From CAVVPY01 sp963750295 (GTDB lineage: Bacteria > Actinomycetota > Actinomycetes > Mycobacteriales > Jatrophihabitantaceae), in contig CAVVPY010000001.1 of assembly GCA_963750295.1 (NCBI GenBank), forward strand, positions 2,728,001 through 2,792,000: a DNA stretch of 64,000 nt, written 5' to 3'. Position numbers and translations under genes: made by a program. Shown here piece by piece: positions 26,980 through 35,320 of the stretch (within the stretch, counting starts at the first letter, position 1; each line of letters starts with the position of its first letter). Below the pieces are notes generated by a model that saw only the letters and a list, made by a program, of their open reading frames with translations, did not search any database and was not told the origin of the DNA.

Positions 26980-27587
26980 CGGCCGCACCGTCCCGCGAGC
27001 CGCAGCAGGACCGCAGCCGCGTCACCCGGGCGCGACTGCTCGAAGCGGCGATCACCAGCTTGGCCGAACTGGGCTACCCCGCCAGCACGGTGGCCGTCGT
27101 GGCCGAACGCGCGGGCGTGTCGCGCGGGGCGGCGCAACATCACTTCCCCACGCGCGAAGCGCTGTTCACCGCAGCGCTCGAGCACGTCACCCAGGTGCGT
27201 GCCGAGGAACTGCGCCACGAACTGGGTGAACTGCCCGGCGCGAAACCGAGCACGGCCCAGATCGTCGAGCTGATCTTTGCCCTCTACTCGGGGACGTTCT
27301 TCCGAGCGGCGCTCGCGCTGTGGGTCGCCGCGGCCAACGACGGCCCGCTGCGCGAGCAGATCGTCCCGCTGGAGGCACGGGTCGGCCGCGAGGTGCACCG
27401 CGTCGTCGTCGAACTGCTCGCCGTGGACGAGTCGGTGCCGGGCGTCCGCGAGACCGTCCAGGCAACGCTCGACCTGGCCCGCGGCCTGGGCCTGGCGAAC
27501 CTGCTCACCGACGACAGCCGCCGCCGCAGCCGGATCGCCCGGCAGTGGTCACGCGTGCTCGAGCGCGAGTTCTCGCGCGGGCACTGA
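26976..27587 (+). CDS. TetR-family regulator, probably of the catabolic block
   Basis: 203 residues. N-terminal helix-turn-helix at about 18-65: RARLLEAAITSLAELGYPASTVAVVAER with recognition segment SRGAAQHHFPTREALF; the C-terminal ligand domain is all-helical. It is the last gene of the operon (4-base overlap with the hydratase), so it is probably an autoregulated repressor induced by a pathway intermediate, like AtuR or the leucine-catabolism TetR proteins. It is convergent with the DUF6779-like gene, only two bases apart. Confidence 0.9.
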   Translation: MTAAPSREPQQDRSRVTRARLLEAAITSLAELGYPASTVAVVAERAGVSRGAAQHHFPTREALFTAALEHVTQVRAEELRHELGELPGAKPSTAQIVELIFALYSGTFFRAALALWVAAANDGPLREQIVPLEARVGREVHRVVVELLAVDESVPGVRETVQATLDLARGLGLANLLTDDSRRRSRIARQWSRVLEREFSRGH

Positions 27588-27589
27588 CG

Positions 27590-28774
27590 TCAGCCGTGCG
27601 GCGTGCCCTCGCGCTGCAGGATGCGCGCCAGCACGTTGTCGCTGCTGTCGTCCTCGCGGTAGCGCCGACCGCCTGACCGCCGGGGTGGGGTGACCGGCGC
27701 CGCGATCTCGGTGCCCTCGTCGTCGCGGAATGGGCTCAGGCGCGGCATCGTCGCGAACAGGTCGTCGGAGCTGACGGTCAGATTCGGCGCGGGAGCCTCG
27801 ACCTGTGTTGGAAGGGCGGGGAGCGGTTCGGTCGCGTGGTCGGGCGGCGGTTCGGGGGCGGCGACGCGCGGCTCGTGCCGGCCGACGGCCACGGGCGAAA
27901 CAGGCTCGAACTCGGGGGGCACGGTCAGCGGGGCATGCCGGCCGTGCGCGGCGACCGGCACCGGCTCGGGGACGACCGTGCGCTCGGGCACCGGTTCGGC
28001 AACCGGGGGCTCGGGCACCGGTTCGGCAACCGGGACCTCGGCAACCGGGACCTCGGCAACCGGGACCTCGGCAACCGGGACCTCGGCAACCGGGACCTCG
28101 GCAACCGGAGCCTCGGCAACCGACTCGTCGACGACTTCGACGTCCTCCGCGGTCCGGAGCGAGGCCAACGCCTGCGTCGCTGCCCGCTCGGCGTCCTCGA
28201 CCGGCTGCTGAGCGGTGAGCTTGCGGACCTCACGCTGCAATGCCTCGAGATCCGATCCGATCACCCGGGTGGTCTCGATGCGCTCGAGGCGCAGTTCGCC
28301 GCCGACCTTCTCGACGAGTTCGCTGCGCAGGGCAGCGACCTCGGCCCGCAACCCCGCCAGTTCACGGGCCAGGCCCTCGCGCACCTCGCGGCGCAGCAGT
28401 CGCTCGAGGCGGGCCTGGAACTCGCGCCGCGCGGCGGTGTCGTCGACGCGCTGAACTGGGCGCCGGGTGCGGACGTCCAGTGCACCGCCGGGCTGGTTCT
28501 CGTCGTCGGGCGGACCCAGCCGGGCCGGGACGAACTGCGGTGGGGGCGAAGGTGCGGGCACTGGCTGACGGCTGCCGAACGCGCAATAGGCACCGATGAG
28601 CAGCCCCCAGAGGCCGGTCAGGACGCCGATCTCTATGCGCTTTTGTGAGGTTCCGGTGACGATCAGCCACACGCCGATCCCGCCCAGTACCGCGGCAACC
28701 GCCATTCCTGACATGCGCAGGGTCGCGATTCGGCGGCGTCGGACGTCTCCGTCGCCGAGCAGCGAGGATGGCAT
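27590..28774 (-). CDS. DUF6779-like membrane protein with Val-Ala-Glu-Val-Pro repeats
   Basis: 394 residues. Two N-terminal helices (MAVAAVLGGIGVWLIVTG and IEIGVLTGLWGLLIGAYCAF) are joined by the short RIE-containing loop typical of DUF6779. A charged coiled-coil region follows (about 110-200, ARREFQARLERLLRREV onward), then a pentapeptide (VAEVP) repeat stretch and a Pro-rich tail ending in LARILQREG. The last 40 residues look structured again. Function unknown; the layout suits an envelope-anchored scaffold. Start ATG with leaderless pattern TAGACT-N6-ATG. Confidence 0.7.
   Translation of the reverse strand: MPSSLLGDGDVRRRRIATLRMSGMAVAAVLGGIGVWLIVTGTSQKRIEIGVLTGLWGLLIGAYCAFGSRQPVPAPSPPPQFVPARLGPPDDENQPGGALDVRTRRPVQRVDDTAARREFQARLERLLRREVREGLARELAGLRAEVAALRSELVEKVGGELRLERIETTRVIGSDLEALQREVRKLTAQQPVEDAERAATQALASLRTAEDVEVVDESVAEAPVAEVPVAEVPVAEVPVAEVPVAEVPVAEPVPEPPVAEPVPERTVVPEPVPVAAHGRHAPLTVPPEFEPVSPVAVGRHEPRVAAPEPPPDHATEPLPALPTQVEAPAPNLTVSSDDLFATMPRLSPFRDDEGTEIAAPVTPPRRSGGRRYREDDSSDNVLARILQREGTPHG
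28025..28114. repeat. 15-bp tandem repeat inside the DUF6779-like gene
   Basis: Five identical 15-bp units (GGCAACCGGGACCTC on the plus strand) and one variant encode VAEVP on the minus strand. The unit length keeps the reading frame, so copy number can change without a frameshift. Confidence 0.9.
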
Positions 28775-28780
28775 CGGCCC

Positions 28781-28786
28781 AGTCTA
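28781..28786 (-). promoter_or_regulatory. -10 hexamer, leaderless promoter of the DUF6779-like gene
   Basis: TAGACT on the minus strand lies 6 bases before the ATG at 28774; no Shine-Dalgarno. Confidence 0.45.
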
Positions 28787-28827
28787 GATGCTCGCGAGCA
28801 GGGTGACTCCGGCCTCACACCGAGGGT

Positions 28828-29322
28828 TTACCGGCGCCTGTCGTCCTGCGACGAGACGTCCCGACGGTCGCGGTTGGGGTCTACGCCGGCCCGCTCCAGG
28901 GCCAGGCCGGCGATCGCGACGAGGATGGACGCGGCCAGCAGCAGGAGGCCGACCCGCATGTCGTTCGCTGCCGCGCGCACGGTGTCCGCCTCCGGCACGA
29001 CGCGCGCCAGCAGCCCGATCGCGCCGCCCGCCACCCCCGCCCCGACGACCGAGGACGCCTTCCCAAGCGCTACGCACCGGGCAATCGTGATGGCCGTCAT
29101 CGGCTTGCCGCCCGGGTCGTGCCGCACGGCGGCCCGCACCCGCCGCGCGACGATCAGTTCCGCGACGCCCAGCGCGGCCAGCGGGACCGGCACGTAGTAA
29201 CCGAGCGGCGGGATCGCCTCGTAGGACACCTTCAGCAGCGCGTACACGACCAGCCCGATGACGACGAGCGGGATCGCGAGATCCATCAACCCGGTGCGAC
29301 GCATCGGCGGCGATGACTTCAT
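28828..29322 (-). CDS. DUF3180 family membrane protein
   Basis: 164 residues with four hydrophobic helices (LAIPLVVIGLVVYALLKV, PVPLAALGVAELIVA, VVGAGVAGGAIGLLARV, GLLLLAASILVAIAGLAL) and a charged tail. Its place directly downstream of folK is where DUF3180 proteins sit across actinobacteria. The conserved ARCVALGKASS motif between helices 2 and 3 is present. Function unknown. Last gene of the ftsH-fol operon, ten bases after the folK stop. Confidence 0.87.
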   Translation of the reverse strand: MKSSPPMRRTGLMDLAIPLVVIGLVVYALLKVSYEAIPPLGYYVPVPLAALGVAELIVARRVRAAVRHDPGGKPMTAITIARCVALGKASSVVGAGVAGGAIGLLARVVPEADTVRAAANDMRVGLLLLAASILVAIAGLALERAGVDPNRDRRDVSSQDDRRR

Positions 29323-29332
29323 GCGGCAGCGC

Positions 29333-29824
29333 TCATGTCAGGATCAGATCCGGGCGGGGACGGACGCCGGCCACCTCGTCGGACGGCAACGCGGCAACGA
29401 GCTCGGCCACGGCCCGGCCGCCGAGGACGGCAGCCGGGCACGCAGCCAGCCAGGGGACGAGGACGAAGGCCCGCTCGGCCGCGCGCGGGTGCGGGAGCGT
29501 CAGCACCGGATCAGCGGAGGTGACCCCGTCGACTCCCACCACGTCCACGTCCAGGGTGCGCGGCCCCCAGCGCACGTCACGGGTCCGCCCGGCGCTGCGT
29601 TCGGCGGCCTGCGCCCGGGCCAGCCAGTCCGCCGGCGCGAGCGCGGCGTCACGGACGACCAGCACGGCGTTGAGGTAGTCATCCTGCGGCACCGGTCCCC
29701 ACGGCGCGGTCTCGTAGACCGGCGAGACGGCGACCAGGCTCGGACGGAACGCGTCGACCGCACAACCCAGCGCGGCCAGCCGATCGCCGACATTCGACCC
29801 GATCGACAGCACTGCGGTGCTCAC
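29333..29824 (-). CDS. folK: 2-amino-4-hydroxy-6-hydroxymethyldihydropteridine pyrophosphokinase
   Basis: 163 residues, normal length. It transfers pyrophosphate from ATP to hydroxymethyl-dihydropterin in folate synthesis. Signature segments: LSIGSNVGDR, VYETAPWGPVPQDDYLNAV, the RWGPRTLDVDV motif with the metal-binding DxD, and LPHPRAAERAFVL. GTG start. Follows folB after 28 bases in the fol operon. Confidence 0.95.
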   Translation of the reverse strand: MSTAVLSIGSNVGDRLAALGCAVDAFRPSLVAVSPVYETAPWGPVPQDDYLNAVLVVRDAALAPADWLARAQAAERSAGRTRDVRWGPRTLDVDVVGVDGVTSADPVLTLPHPRAAERAFVLVPWLAACPAAVLGGRAVAELVAALPSDEVAGVRPRPDLILT

Positions 29825-29852
29825 GGGCGCCCCCCACCCGGGTTGTGACCGG

Positions 29853-30212
29853 TCATCGGGACCGCCGGATGCGCACTGCCACGTCCGCGAACTGCAGCGG
29901 GATCGGGGCCCGCGGCTTGTGCACCGTGACCGTCGCGGCCGACACGCGCTCGTCGGCGAGGCACACGTCCGCGAGCCGGGCCGCGAGCGTCTCGAGCAGA
30001 TTGACCGGCTCGCCGCCGATCACCTCGGCCAAGGACGAGGCCAGCTCGCCGTAGTGCACGGTGTGCGCGACATCGTCGGACGCCGCCGCGGGCGTGGTGT
30101 CGAGTTCGAGCGCGACGTCGACCACGAAGTCCTGGCCGTCGCGCCGCTCGAAGTCGAACACGCCGTGGTGTCCGCGTACCCGCAGCCCGGTGAGCGAGAT
30201 GACGTCAGCCAC
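29853..30212 (-). CDS. folB: Dihydroneopterin aldolase
   Basis: 119 residues from the GTG at 30212, which overlaps the folP stop by 8 bases and gives the usual family length. ISLTGLRVRGHHGVFDFERRDGQ carries the conserved HGV motif, with the catalytic Glu in the EF(E)RR-type region and Lys in VHKPRAPIP. It converts dihydroneopterin to hydroxymethyl-dihydropterin plus glycolaldehyde; homo-octameric in relatives. It sits between folP and folK, whose substrate it makes. Confidence 0.94.
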   Translation of the reverse strand: MADVISLTGLRVRGHHGVFDFERRDGQDFVVDVALELDTTPAAASDDVAHTVHYGELASSLAEVIGGEPVNLLETLAARLADVCLADERVSAATVTVHKPRAPIPLQFADVAVRIRRSR

Positions 30213-31032
30213 GGAGCACCGCACCGACCGCCAACGCGGCGTCGACCGACGCGCGCACCGCGTGCACGCGCACGCCCCAGGCACCCTGCAGCGCGCAGTA
30301 CGCCGTCAGCGCCGTCGTCGCGTCCTCGCGGTCGTCGACCGGACGAGGCTGCCCGTCGGCACCGGCGAGCAGGGTGCCCAGGAACGACTTGCGCGACGAG
30401 CCGACGAGCACGGGCAGGCCGAGCGTCACCAGCGCAGGCAGTGCCCGCAGCAGCGCCCAGTTGTGTGCGCCGGTCTTCGCGAACCCCAGGCCGGGGTCGA
30501 TCACCAGGCACGACGCATCCACGCCGCCCGCCACCGCGTCGTCCACCCGGGCGGACAACTCGGCACGCACCTCGTCCGCGACGTCGGCATAGGACGCCAG
30601 TTGCTGCATGGTCTCGCTGTGCCCACGCCAGTGCATCAGGATCCACGGGCACCCGGCGTCGCGGACGACCCGCACCATGTCCGGATCGCCCAGCCCACCC
30701 GAGACGTCGTTCACCACGGTGGCACCGGCACCGAGTGCCGCGTCCGCCACGGCGGCGCGATAGGTGTCCACCGACACCGGGATGCCCTCGGCCGCCAGTT
30801 CCTTGATCACCGGCAGCACGCGGCGGCATTCCTCGAGCGCGTCGACACGCTGCGCCCCGGGACGGGTCGACTCGCCCCCGACGTCGATGAGGTCGGCACC
30901 CTCGGCGCGCATCTGCACCGCGTGGGCCACTGCTTCGGACACATCGGCGTAGCGGCCGCCGTCACTGAACGAATCGGGTGTCACGTTGAGGACGCCCACG
31001 ACGACGAGGCGGTCGGCGCGCGACTGCAGCAT
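30205..31032 (-). CDS. folP: Dihydropteroate synthase
   Basis: 275 residues. TIM-barrel enzyme condensing hydroxymethyl-dihydropterin pyrophosphate with p-aminobenzoate; the target of sulfonamides. Visible: GVLNVTPDSFSDGG (13-26), DVGGESTRPGA, the VNDVSGG segment, the IDPGLGFAKT segment and VGSSRKSFLG. Three bases after the folE stop, and overlaps folB by 8 bases, so it is tightly coupled. Confidence 0.96.
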   Translation of the reverse strand: MLQSRADRLVVVGVLNVTPDSFSDGGRYADVSEAVAHAVQMRAEGADLIDVGGESTRPGAQRVDALEECRRVLPVIKELAAEGIPVSVDTYRAAVADAALGAGATVVNDVSGGLGDPDMVRVVRDAGCPWILMHWRGHSETMQQLASYADVADEVRAELSARVDDAVAGGVDASCLVIDPGLGFAKTGAHNWALLRALPALVTLGLPVLVGSSRKSFLGTLLAGADGQPRPVDDREDATTALTAYCALQGAWGVRVHAVRASVDAALAVGAVLRG

Positions 31033-31035
31033 CGG

Positions 31036-31638
31036 CTACCGGCCCCGGATCAGGTCGAGTGCCTCCGCGCGGGTGCGGGGGTCGGACTTGAAGATCCCGC
31101 GTACGGCCGAGGTCACGGTCGACGATCCTGGCTTGCGAATTCCGCGCATGGCCATGCACAGGTGCTCGGCCTCGATCACGACGATCACCCCGCGCGGTTC
31201 GAGGCGCCGCATCACCGCGTCCGCGACCTGGGACGTGAGCCGCTCCTGCACCTGCGGACGGCGCGCGTACAGGTCGACGACGCGCGCCAGCTTGGACAAC
31301 CCGGTGATCCGGCCGTCCTCGCCCGGGATGTAGCCCACAGCGGCCGACCCGTGCCACGGCACGAGGTGGTGCTCGCAGGTCGAGTACAGCGGGATGTCCT
31401 TGACCAGCACCAACTCGTCGTGGTCCTCGTCGAAGGTGGTCTGCAGCACGTCGTCCGGGTTGACGAACAGCCCGGCGAAGATCTCGGCGTAGGCGCGGGC
31501 CACCCGTGCAGGCGTCTGCTGCAGGCCGTCCCGCTCCGGGTTCTCGCCGATCGCGAGCAGCAACTCCCGCACCGCCTTCTCGGCGCGGGCAAGGTCGACT
31601 CCAGTCGCGGCGGGGTCACCGCCGACGGGAGCGCTCAT
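31036..31638 (-). CDS. folE: GTP cyclohydrolase I
   Basis: 200 residues, family length. First step of folate synthesis, GTP to dihydroneopterin triphosphate. Zinc and catalytic motifs: LYSTCEHHLVPWHG (Cys and His ligands), the GLSKLARVV segment and MRGIRKPGS; the last Cys ligand is in EAEHLCMAMRG. The ATG directly abuts the ftsH stop codon (no gap), so translation is probably coupled to ftsH. Confidence 0.96.
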   Translation of the reverse strand: MSAPVGGDPAATGVDLARAEKAVRELLLAIGENPERDGLQQTPARVARAYAEIFAGLFVNPDDVLQTTFDEDHDELVLVKDIPLYSTCEHHLVPWHGSAAVGYIPGEDGRITGLSKLARVVDLYARRPQVQERLTSQVADAVMRRLEPRGVIVVIEAEHLCMAMRGIRKPGSSTVTSAVRGIFKSDPRTRAEALDLIRGR

Positions 31639-33714
31639 CTACTGCGGGCCGGACGGTGGGTACCCGCCGTACGGCGCACCCTCGGAACTCTGCGTACCCG
31701 GGCCGAACGATCCCGGCTGGCCCGACGGTTCGGGTGCCTTCGGGCTCGGGGTGATCCCTGGCTGGGCGCGGCTGCCCGACCCGTTGGACCCGTTGGCGCC
31801 GTTGGACTTCGTCAGCGAGGTCGGGATCTCGACCGGCGGCTTGTCGCTCGGCGTGCGCTTGCCGAAGCCGGCGAACGAGTTGTGCGGCGGGCGCTTGCGC
31901 ACGCCGCCCAGGATGCGCTCGAGGTCGTCCTTGGCCAGGGTCTCCTTCTCGACCAGTTCGAGCACCATCGCGTCCAGGGATTCGCGGTACTGGACCAGGA
32001 TCTCCCAGGCTTCGTCGTGTGCCCGCTCGATCAGGTCGCGGACCTCGCTGTCGATGTCGGCCGCGACGTCCTCGGAGTAGTCGCGCTGGTGTCCGTAGTC
32101 GCGACCCATGAACGGTTCGGCGTCGCCGGTGCCGTACTTGACCGCACCGAGCTTGGCGCTCATGCCGTACTCGGTCACCATCGCGCGGGCCAGCCCGGTC
32201 GCCTTCTCGATGTCGTTGGACGCGCCGGTCGTCGGCTCGTGGAAGACCAGTTCCTCGGCCGCACGACCGCCGAGCGCGTAGACCAGCTGGTCGAGGATCT
32301 CGGCGCGGGTCTGCGTGTACCGGTCCTCGAGCGGCAGGACGAGGGTGTGCCCGAGCGAGCGCCCGCGCGGCAGGATCGTGACCTTGTGCACGGGGTCCAG
32401 GTTCGGCATCGCCCACGCCGTGAGCGCGTGCCCGGCCTCGTGGTAGGCGGTGACCCGCTTCTCCTTGTCGCTCATCGCCCGGGTCTTGCGTTCCGGCCCG
32501 GCGATGACGCGGTCGATGGACTCCTCGAGAGCGGCGGCGGTGATCAGCCGGCCGTTGTTGCGTGCGGTGAGCAGCGCGGCCTCGTTGATGACGTTGGCCA
32601 GGTCGGCGCCGGTGAACCCGGGGGTGCGGCGGGCGATGACGGAGAGGTCGACGTCCCCGTCGAACGGCTTGCCCTTGGCGTGCACCTTGAGCACGGCCTC
32701 GCGGCCGATGACGTCCGGCGGGCCGACCGCGATCTGGCGGTCGAAGCGGCCCGGGCGCAGCAGCGCGGGGTCGAGGATGTCGGGACGGTTGGTGGCGGCG
32801 ATCATGATCACGCCGCCCTTGACGTCGAAGCCGTCCATCTCGACGAGCAACTGGTTCAGCGTCTGCTCGCGCTCGTCGTGACCGCCGCCCATGCCGGCCC
32901 CGCGGTGGCGGCCGACGGCGTCGATCTCGTCGACGAAGATGATCGACGGGGCATTGGACTTGGCCTGCTCGAACAGGTCACGGACGCGGGACGCACCGAC
33001 GCCGACGAACATCTCGACGAAGTCCGAACCCGAGATCGAGTAGAACGGGACGCCTGCCTCGCCGGCCACGGCGCGGGCCAGCAGCGTCTTGCCGGTGCCG
33101 GGCGGGCCGTACAGCAGCACGCCCTTCGGGATCTTCGCGCCGATCGCCTGGAATTTGGCCGGGTTGGCGAGGAACTCCTTGATCTCGTCGAGTTCCTCGA
33201 TGGCCTCGTCGGCACCGGCGACATCGGCGAAGGTGGTCTTCGGTGTGTCCTTGCTCACGAGCTTGGCCTTCGAGCGGCCGAAACTCATCACCCGGTTGCC
33301 GCCACCCTGGACCTGGCTCATCACGAAGAAGAGCACGCCGACGATCAACAGGATCGGCAGCAGGCTGACCAGCAGCGACACCCAGGGGTTGTCCTTGGTG
33401 ACCTTGGTGTTGAAGTCGATCTTGTTGTTGCGCAGCACGTTGAAGATGTCATCGCCCGCAGTCGCGGTGTACTGCGTGCTGATCTTGGAGTATTTGCCGT
33501 CGAAGGGCTTGGTCAGCTCGAGTTGGAGCGTCTGCTCCTTGTCCTCCTGCGTCGCCTTCGCGACGTTGCCGGCCTGAATCTGCGCGATCGCATCCGAGGT
33601 GCTGACCCCGTGGTAGTCACTACCCCCGGACAGCAATCCGGGCAGCACGAGGAAGAGGAAGAGGATCAGGGTGGCCCACAGCCACCAGGACCTCAGAATG
33701 CGTTTGCGATTCAT
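31639..33714 (-). CDS. ftsH: ATP-dependent zinc metalloprotease FtsH
   Basis: 691 residues. Membrane-anchored AAA+ protease that degrades misassembled membrane proteins and some regulators. Helix 1 at about 12-28, extracytoplasmic domain to about 108, helix 2 at about 113-132, then the AAA domain: Walker A GPPGTGKT (203-210), Walker B IIFVDEID (258-265), second region ATNRPD and arginine fingers RPGRFDR. The zinc site HEAGH (425-429) follows. The C-terminal about 70 residues are Pro/Gly/Ser-rich, as in other actinobacterial FtsH. First gene of the ftsH-folE-folP-folB-folK-DUF3180 operon, 75 bases from hpt. Confidence 0.97.
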   Translation of the reverse strand: MNRKRILRSWWLWATLILFLFLVLPGLLSGGSDYHGVSTSDAIAQIQAGNVAKATQEDKEQTLQLELTKPFDGKYSKISTQYTATAGDDIFNVLRNNKIDFNTKVTKDNPWVSLLVSLLPILLIVGVLFFVMSQVQGGGNRVMSFGRSKAKLVSKDTPKTTFADVAGADEAIEELDEIKEFLANPAKFQAIGAKIPKGVLLYGPPGTGKTLLARAVAGEAGVPFYSISGSDFVEMFVGVGASRVRDLFEQAKSNAPSIIFVDEIDAVGRHRGAGMGGGHDEREQTLNQLLVEMDGFDVKGGVIMIAATNRPDILDPALLRPGRFDRQIAVGPPDVIGREAVLKVHAKGKPFDGDVDLSVIARRTPGFTGADLANVINEAALLTARNNGRLITAAALEESIDRVIAGPERKTRAMSDKEKRVTAYHEAGHALTAWAMPNLDPVHKVTILPRGRSLGHTLVLPLEDRYTQTRAEILDQLVYALGGRAAEELVFHEPTTGASNDIEKATGLARAMVTEYGMSAKLGAVKYGTGDAEPFMGRDYGHQRDYSEDVAADIDSEVRDLIERAHDEAWEILVQYRESLDAMVLELVEKETLAKDDLERILGGVRKRPPHNSFAGFGKRTPSDKPPVEIPTSLTKSNGANGSNGSGSRAQPGITPSPKAPEPSGQPGSFGPGTQSSEGAPYGGYPPSGPQ

Positions 33715-33789
33715 AGTGTCTAGGACGAACGGCCAGGCGTCCGCGTTCCTCCCAGTTCGGGGCCGGTTTCCTGGCGTCGACGGTACACG

Positions 33790-34338
33790 TCACACCGTGT
33801 ACACAGACGGCTTCAGCCTCCCGATGTAGGGCAGATCGCGGTACCGCTCGGCGTAGTCGAGGCCATAACCGACCACGAATTCGTTGGGGATGTCGAAGCC
33901 CACGTACTTGACCGGGACGTGCACCTTCACCGCGTCCGGTTTGCGCAGCAGCGCGACGACCTCGATGGACGCCGGGCGGCGCGCGCGGAGGTTCTTCAGC
34001 AACCACGACAGCGTCAAGCCCGAATCGATGATGTCCTCGACGATCAGGACGTGCTGGTCGGCGATATCGCGGTCCAGATCCTTCAGAATCCGCACCACCC
34101 CGGAACTGGTCGTCGCGCTGCCGTAGGAACTGACCGCCATGAACTCCATCGTCGACGGCCGCTGCAGGGCCCGCGCCAGATCGGACATGAACATCGCTGC
34201 GCCCTTGAGCACGCCGACGAGCAACGGTTCGCGGTCGGCATAATCGGCGTCGATCACTTTCGCCAGGTCGCCGATCTTGTCGCGGATCCGGTCAGCCTCG
34301 ACCAGCACTTCCTCGATGTCGTCGTCGAGAATGCTCAA
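33790..34338 (-). CDS. hpt: Hypoxanthine phosphoribosyltransferase
   Basis: 182 residues from the TTG at 34338, which overlaps the tilS stop (TTGA); SILDDDIEEVLVEADRI is the family's N-terminus. Purine salvage: hypoxanthine or guanine plus PRPP to IMP or GMP. The PRPP motif VLIVEDIIDSGLTL and the LLRKPDAVKV, VGFDIPNEFVVGYGLDY segments are present. TTG is an uncommon start, but no better one exists in frame. Gene order tilS-hpt-ftsH is typical. Confidence 0.94.
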   Translation of the reverse strand: MSILDDDIEEVLVEADRIRDKIGDLAKVIDADYADREPLLVGVLKGAAMFMSDLARALQRPSTMEFMAVSSYGSATTSSGVVRILKDLDRDIADQHVLIVEDIIDSGLTLSWLLKNLRARRPASIEVVALLRKPDAVKVHVPVKYVGFDIPNEFVVGYGLDYAERYRDLPYIGRLKPSVYTV

Positions 34339-35300
34339 GCGGGAGCTCCGTGGGCCGTCGGCGGATTGGTGAGTACCTCCAGTCTCCCAGACGCCCGCCG
34401 CACCCTGACGCCGCCCGGTAGGTCGACCGGACCCTGGCCGTGCCATCCGGTGACCAGCGCGTCGAGCGAAGCCGTGTGCTCGGCAGTGCACTCCGCCGCC
34501 CCGGCGGCGAGCACCCACCCGCGCAGCATGCGGGTACGGACGGCCCGTGGCAGCCCCACCAGCGCATCGACCGCGAGGGCGCCGCCGTCGGGGACGCCGG
34601 CGAGCGTGTCGAGCGCGTCGAGGTCGTCCTGCAGCAGGGACGCGGTGCGGGCCAGCGCCTCGGCCACGCCGCCCTGCAGGACCTCGTCCAGCAGCGGCAG
34701 CACCTCGGTCCGCAGCCGGACCCGTTGCAGGGACGGGTCGGCGTTGGCCGGGTCGTCCCACACCGGCAGGCCCAGCGCGGCGCAGGCGGCGGCCGTCACC
34801 GACCGGCGCAGTCCGAGCAGCGGCCGCACGTAGTTGCCGTGGCTGGCTCGCATCCCGGCAATCGAGCGTGGCCCCGAACCGCGGCCGAGCCCGAGCAGGA
34901 CGGTCTCGGCCTGGTCGTCGAGGGTGTGCCCGAGCAGCACGCGCGCGCCGAGGGCGGCCGAAGCGGCGTCCAGGGCCGCGTAGCGGGCCGTCCTCGCCGC
35001 CGCCTCCGGACCACCGGCCCGCCCCACCTCGACGCGCACGGCCGACACGGGGTCGAGGCCCAACTCGTAACCGAGGGCAGCGACCCGGGCCGCCTGCTCG
35101 GCCGACGCTGCGTGCAGACCGTGGTCCACCGTCACCAGCCCGGCGTGGATACCGAGCCGGGCTGCCTCGAACGCGGTTGCGGCCGCCAGCGCGAGCGAGT
35201 CCGCGCCGCCCGAGCAGGCGACCAGCACCGGCCGGTCATCGTCGTCGACCGCGGAGCGCACAGCGTGCCGCACCGCGGCCACTGCCGGATGCGGACCCAT
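34335..35300 (-). CDS. tilS: tRNA(Ile)-lysidine synthetase
   Basis: 321 residues, the short actinobacterial form. It converts the wobble C34 of tRNA-Ile(CAU) to lysidine using ATP and lysine. The PP-loop SGGADS at 30-35, VDHGLHAASAEQA, the LLGHTLDDQAETVLLGL segment and NADPSLQRVRLR region are all recognisable; the C-terminal tRNA-binding domain is reduced. It overlaps hpt by four bases and follows the zinc protease gene after 20 bases. Confidence 0.94.
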   Translation of the reverse strand: MGPHPAVAAVRHAVRSAVDDDDRPVLVACSGGADSLALAAATAFEAARLGIHAGLVTVDHGLHAASAEQAARVAALGYELGLDPVSAVRVEVGRAGGPEAAARTARYAALDAASAALGARVLLGHTLDDQAETVLLGLGRGSGPRSIAGMRASHGNYVRPLLGLRRSVTAAACAALGLPVWDDPANADPSLQRVRLRTEVLPLLDEVLQGGVAEALARTASLLQDDLDALDTLAGVPDGGALAVDALVGLPRAVRTRMLRGWVLAAGAAECTAEHTASLDALVTGWHGQGPVDLPGGVRVRRASGRLEVLTNPPTAHGAPA

Positions 35301-35320
35301 CGACTAGGACGCCACGTGGA

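Noticed and set aside
28025..28114. Possible CRISPR-like or minisatellite locus (also 36391-36552)
   Set aside because: Units are contiguous without spacers, lie inside protein-coding frames and have no cas genes nearby.
30061..33723. Plus-strand open frame of about 1200 codons opposite folB, folP, folE and ftsH
   Set aside because: Shadow frame; all of the region is explained by well-conserved minus-strand genes.
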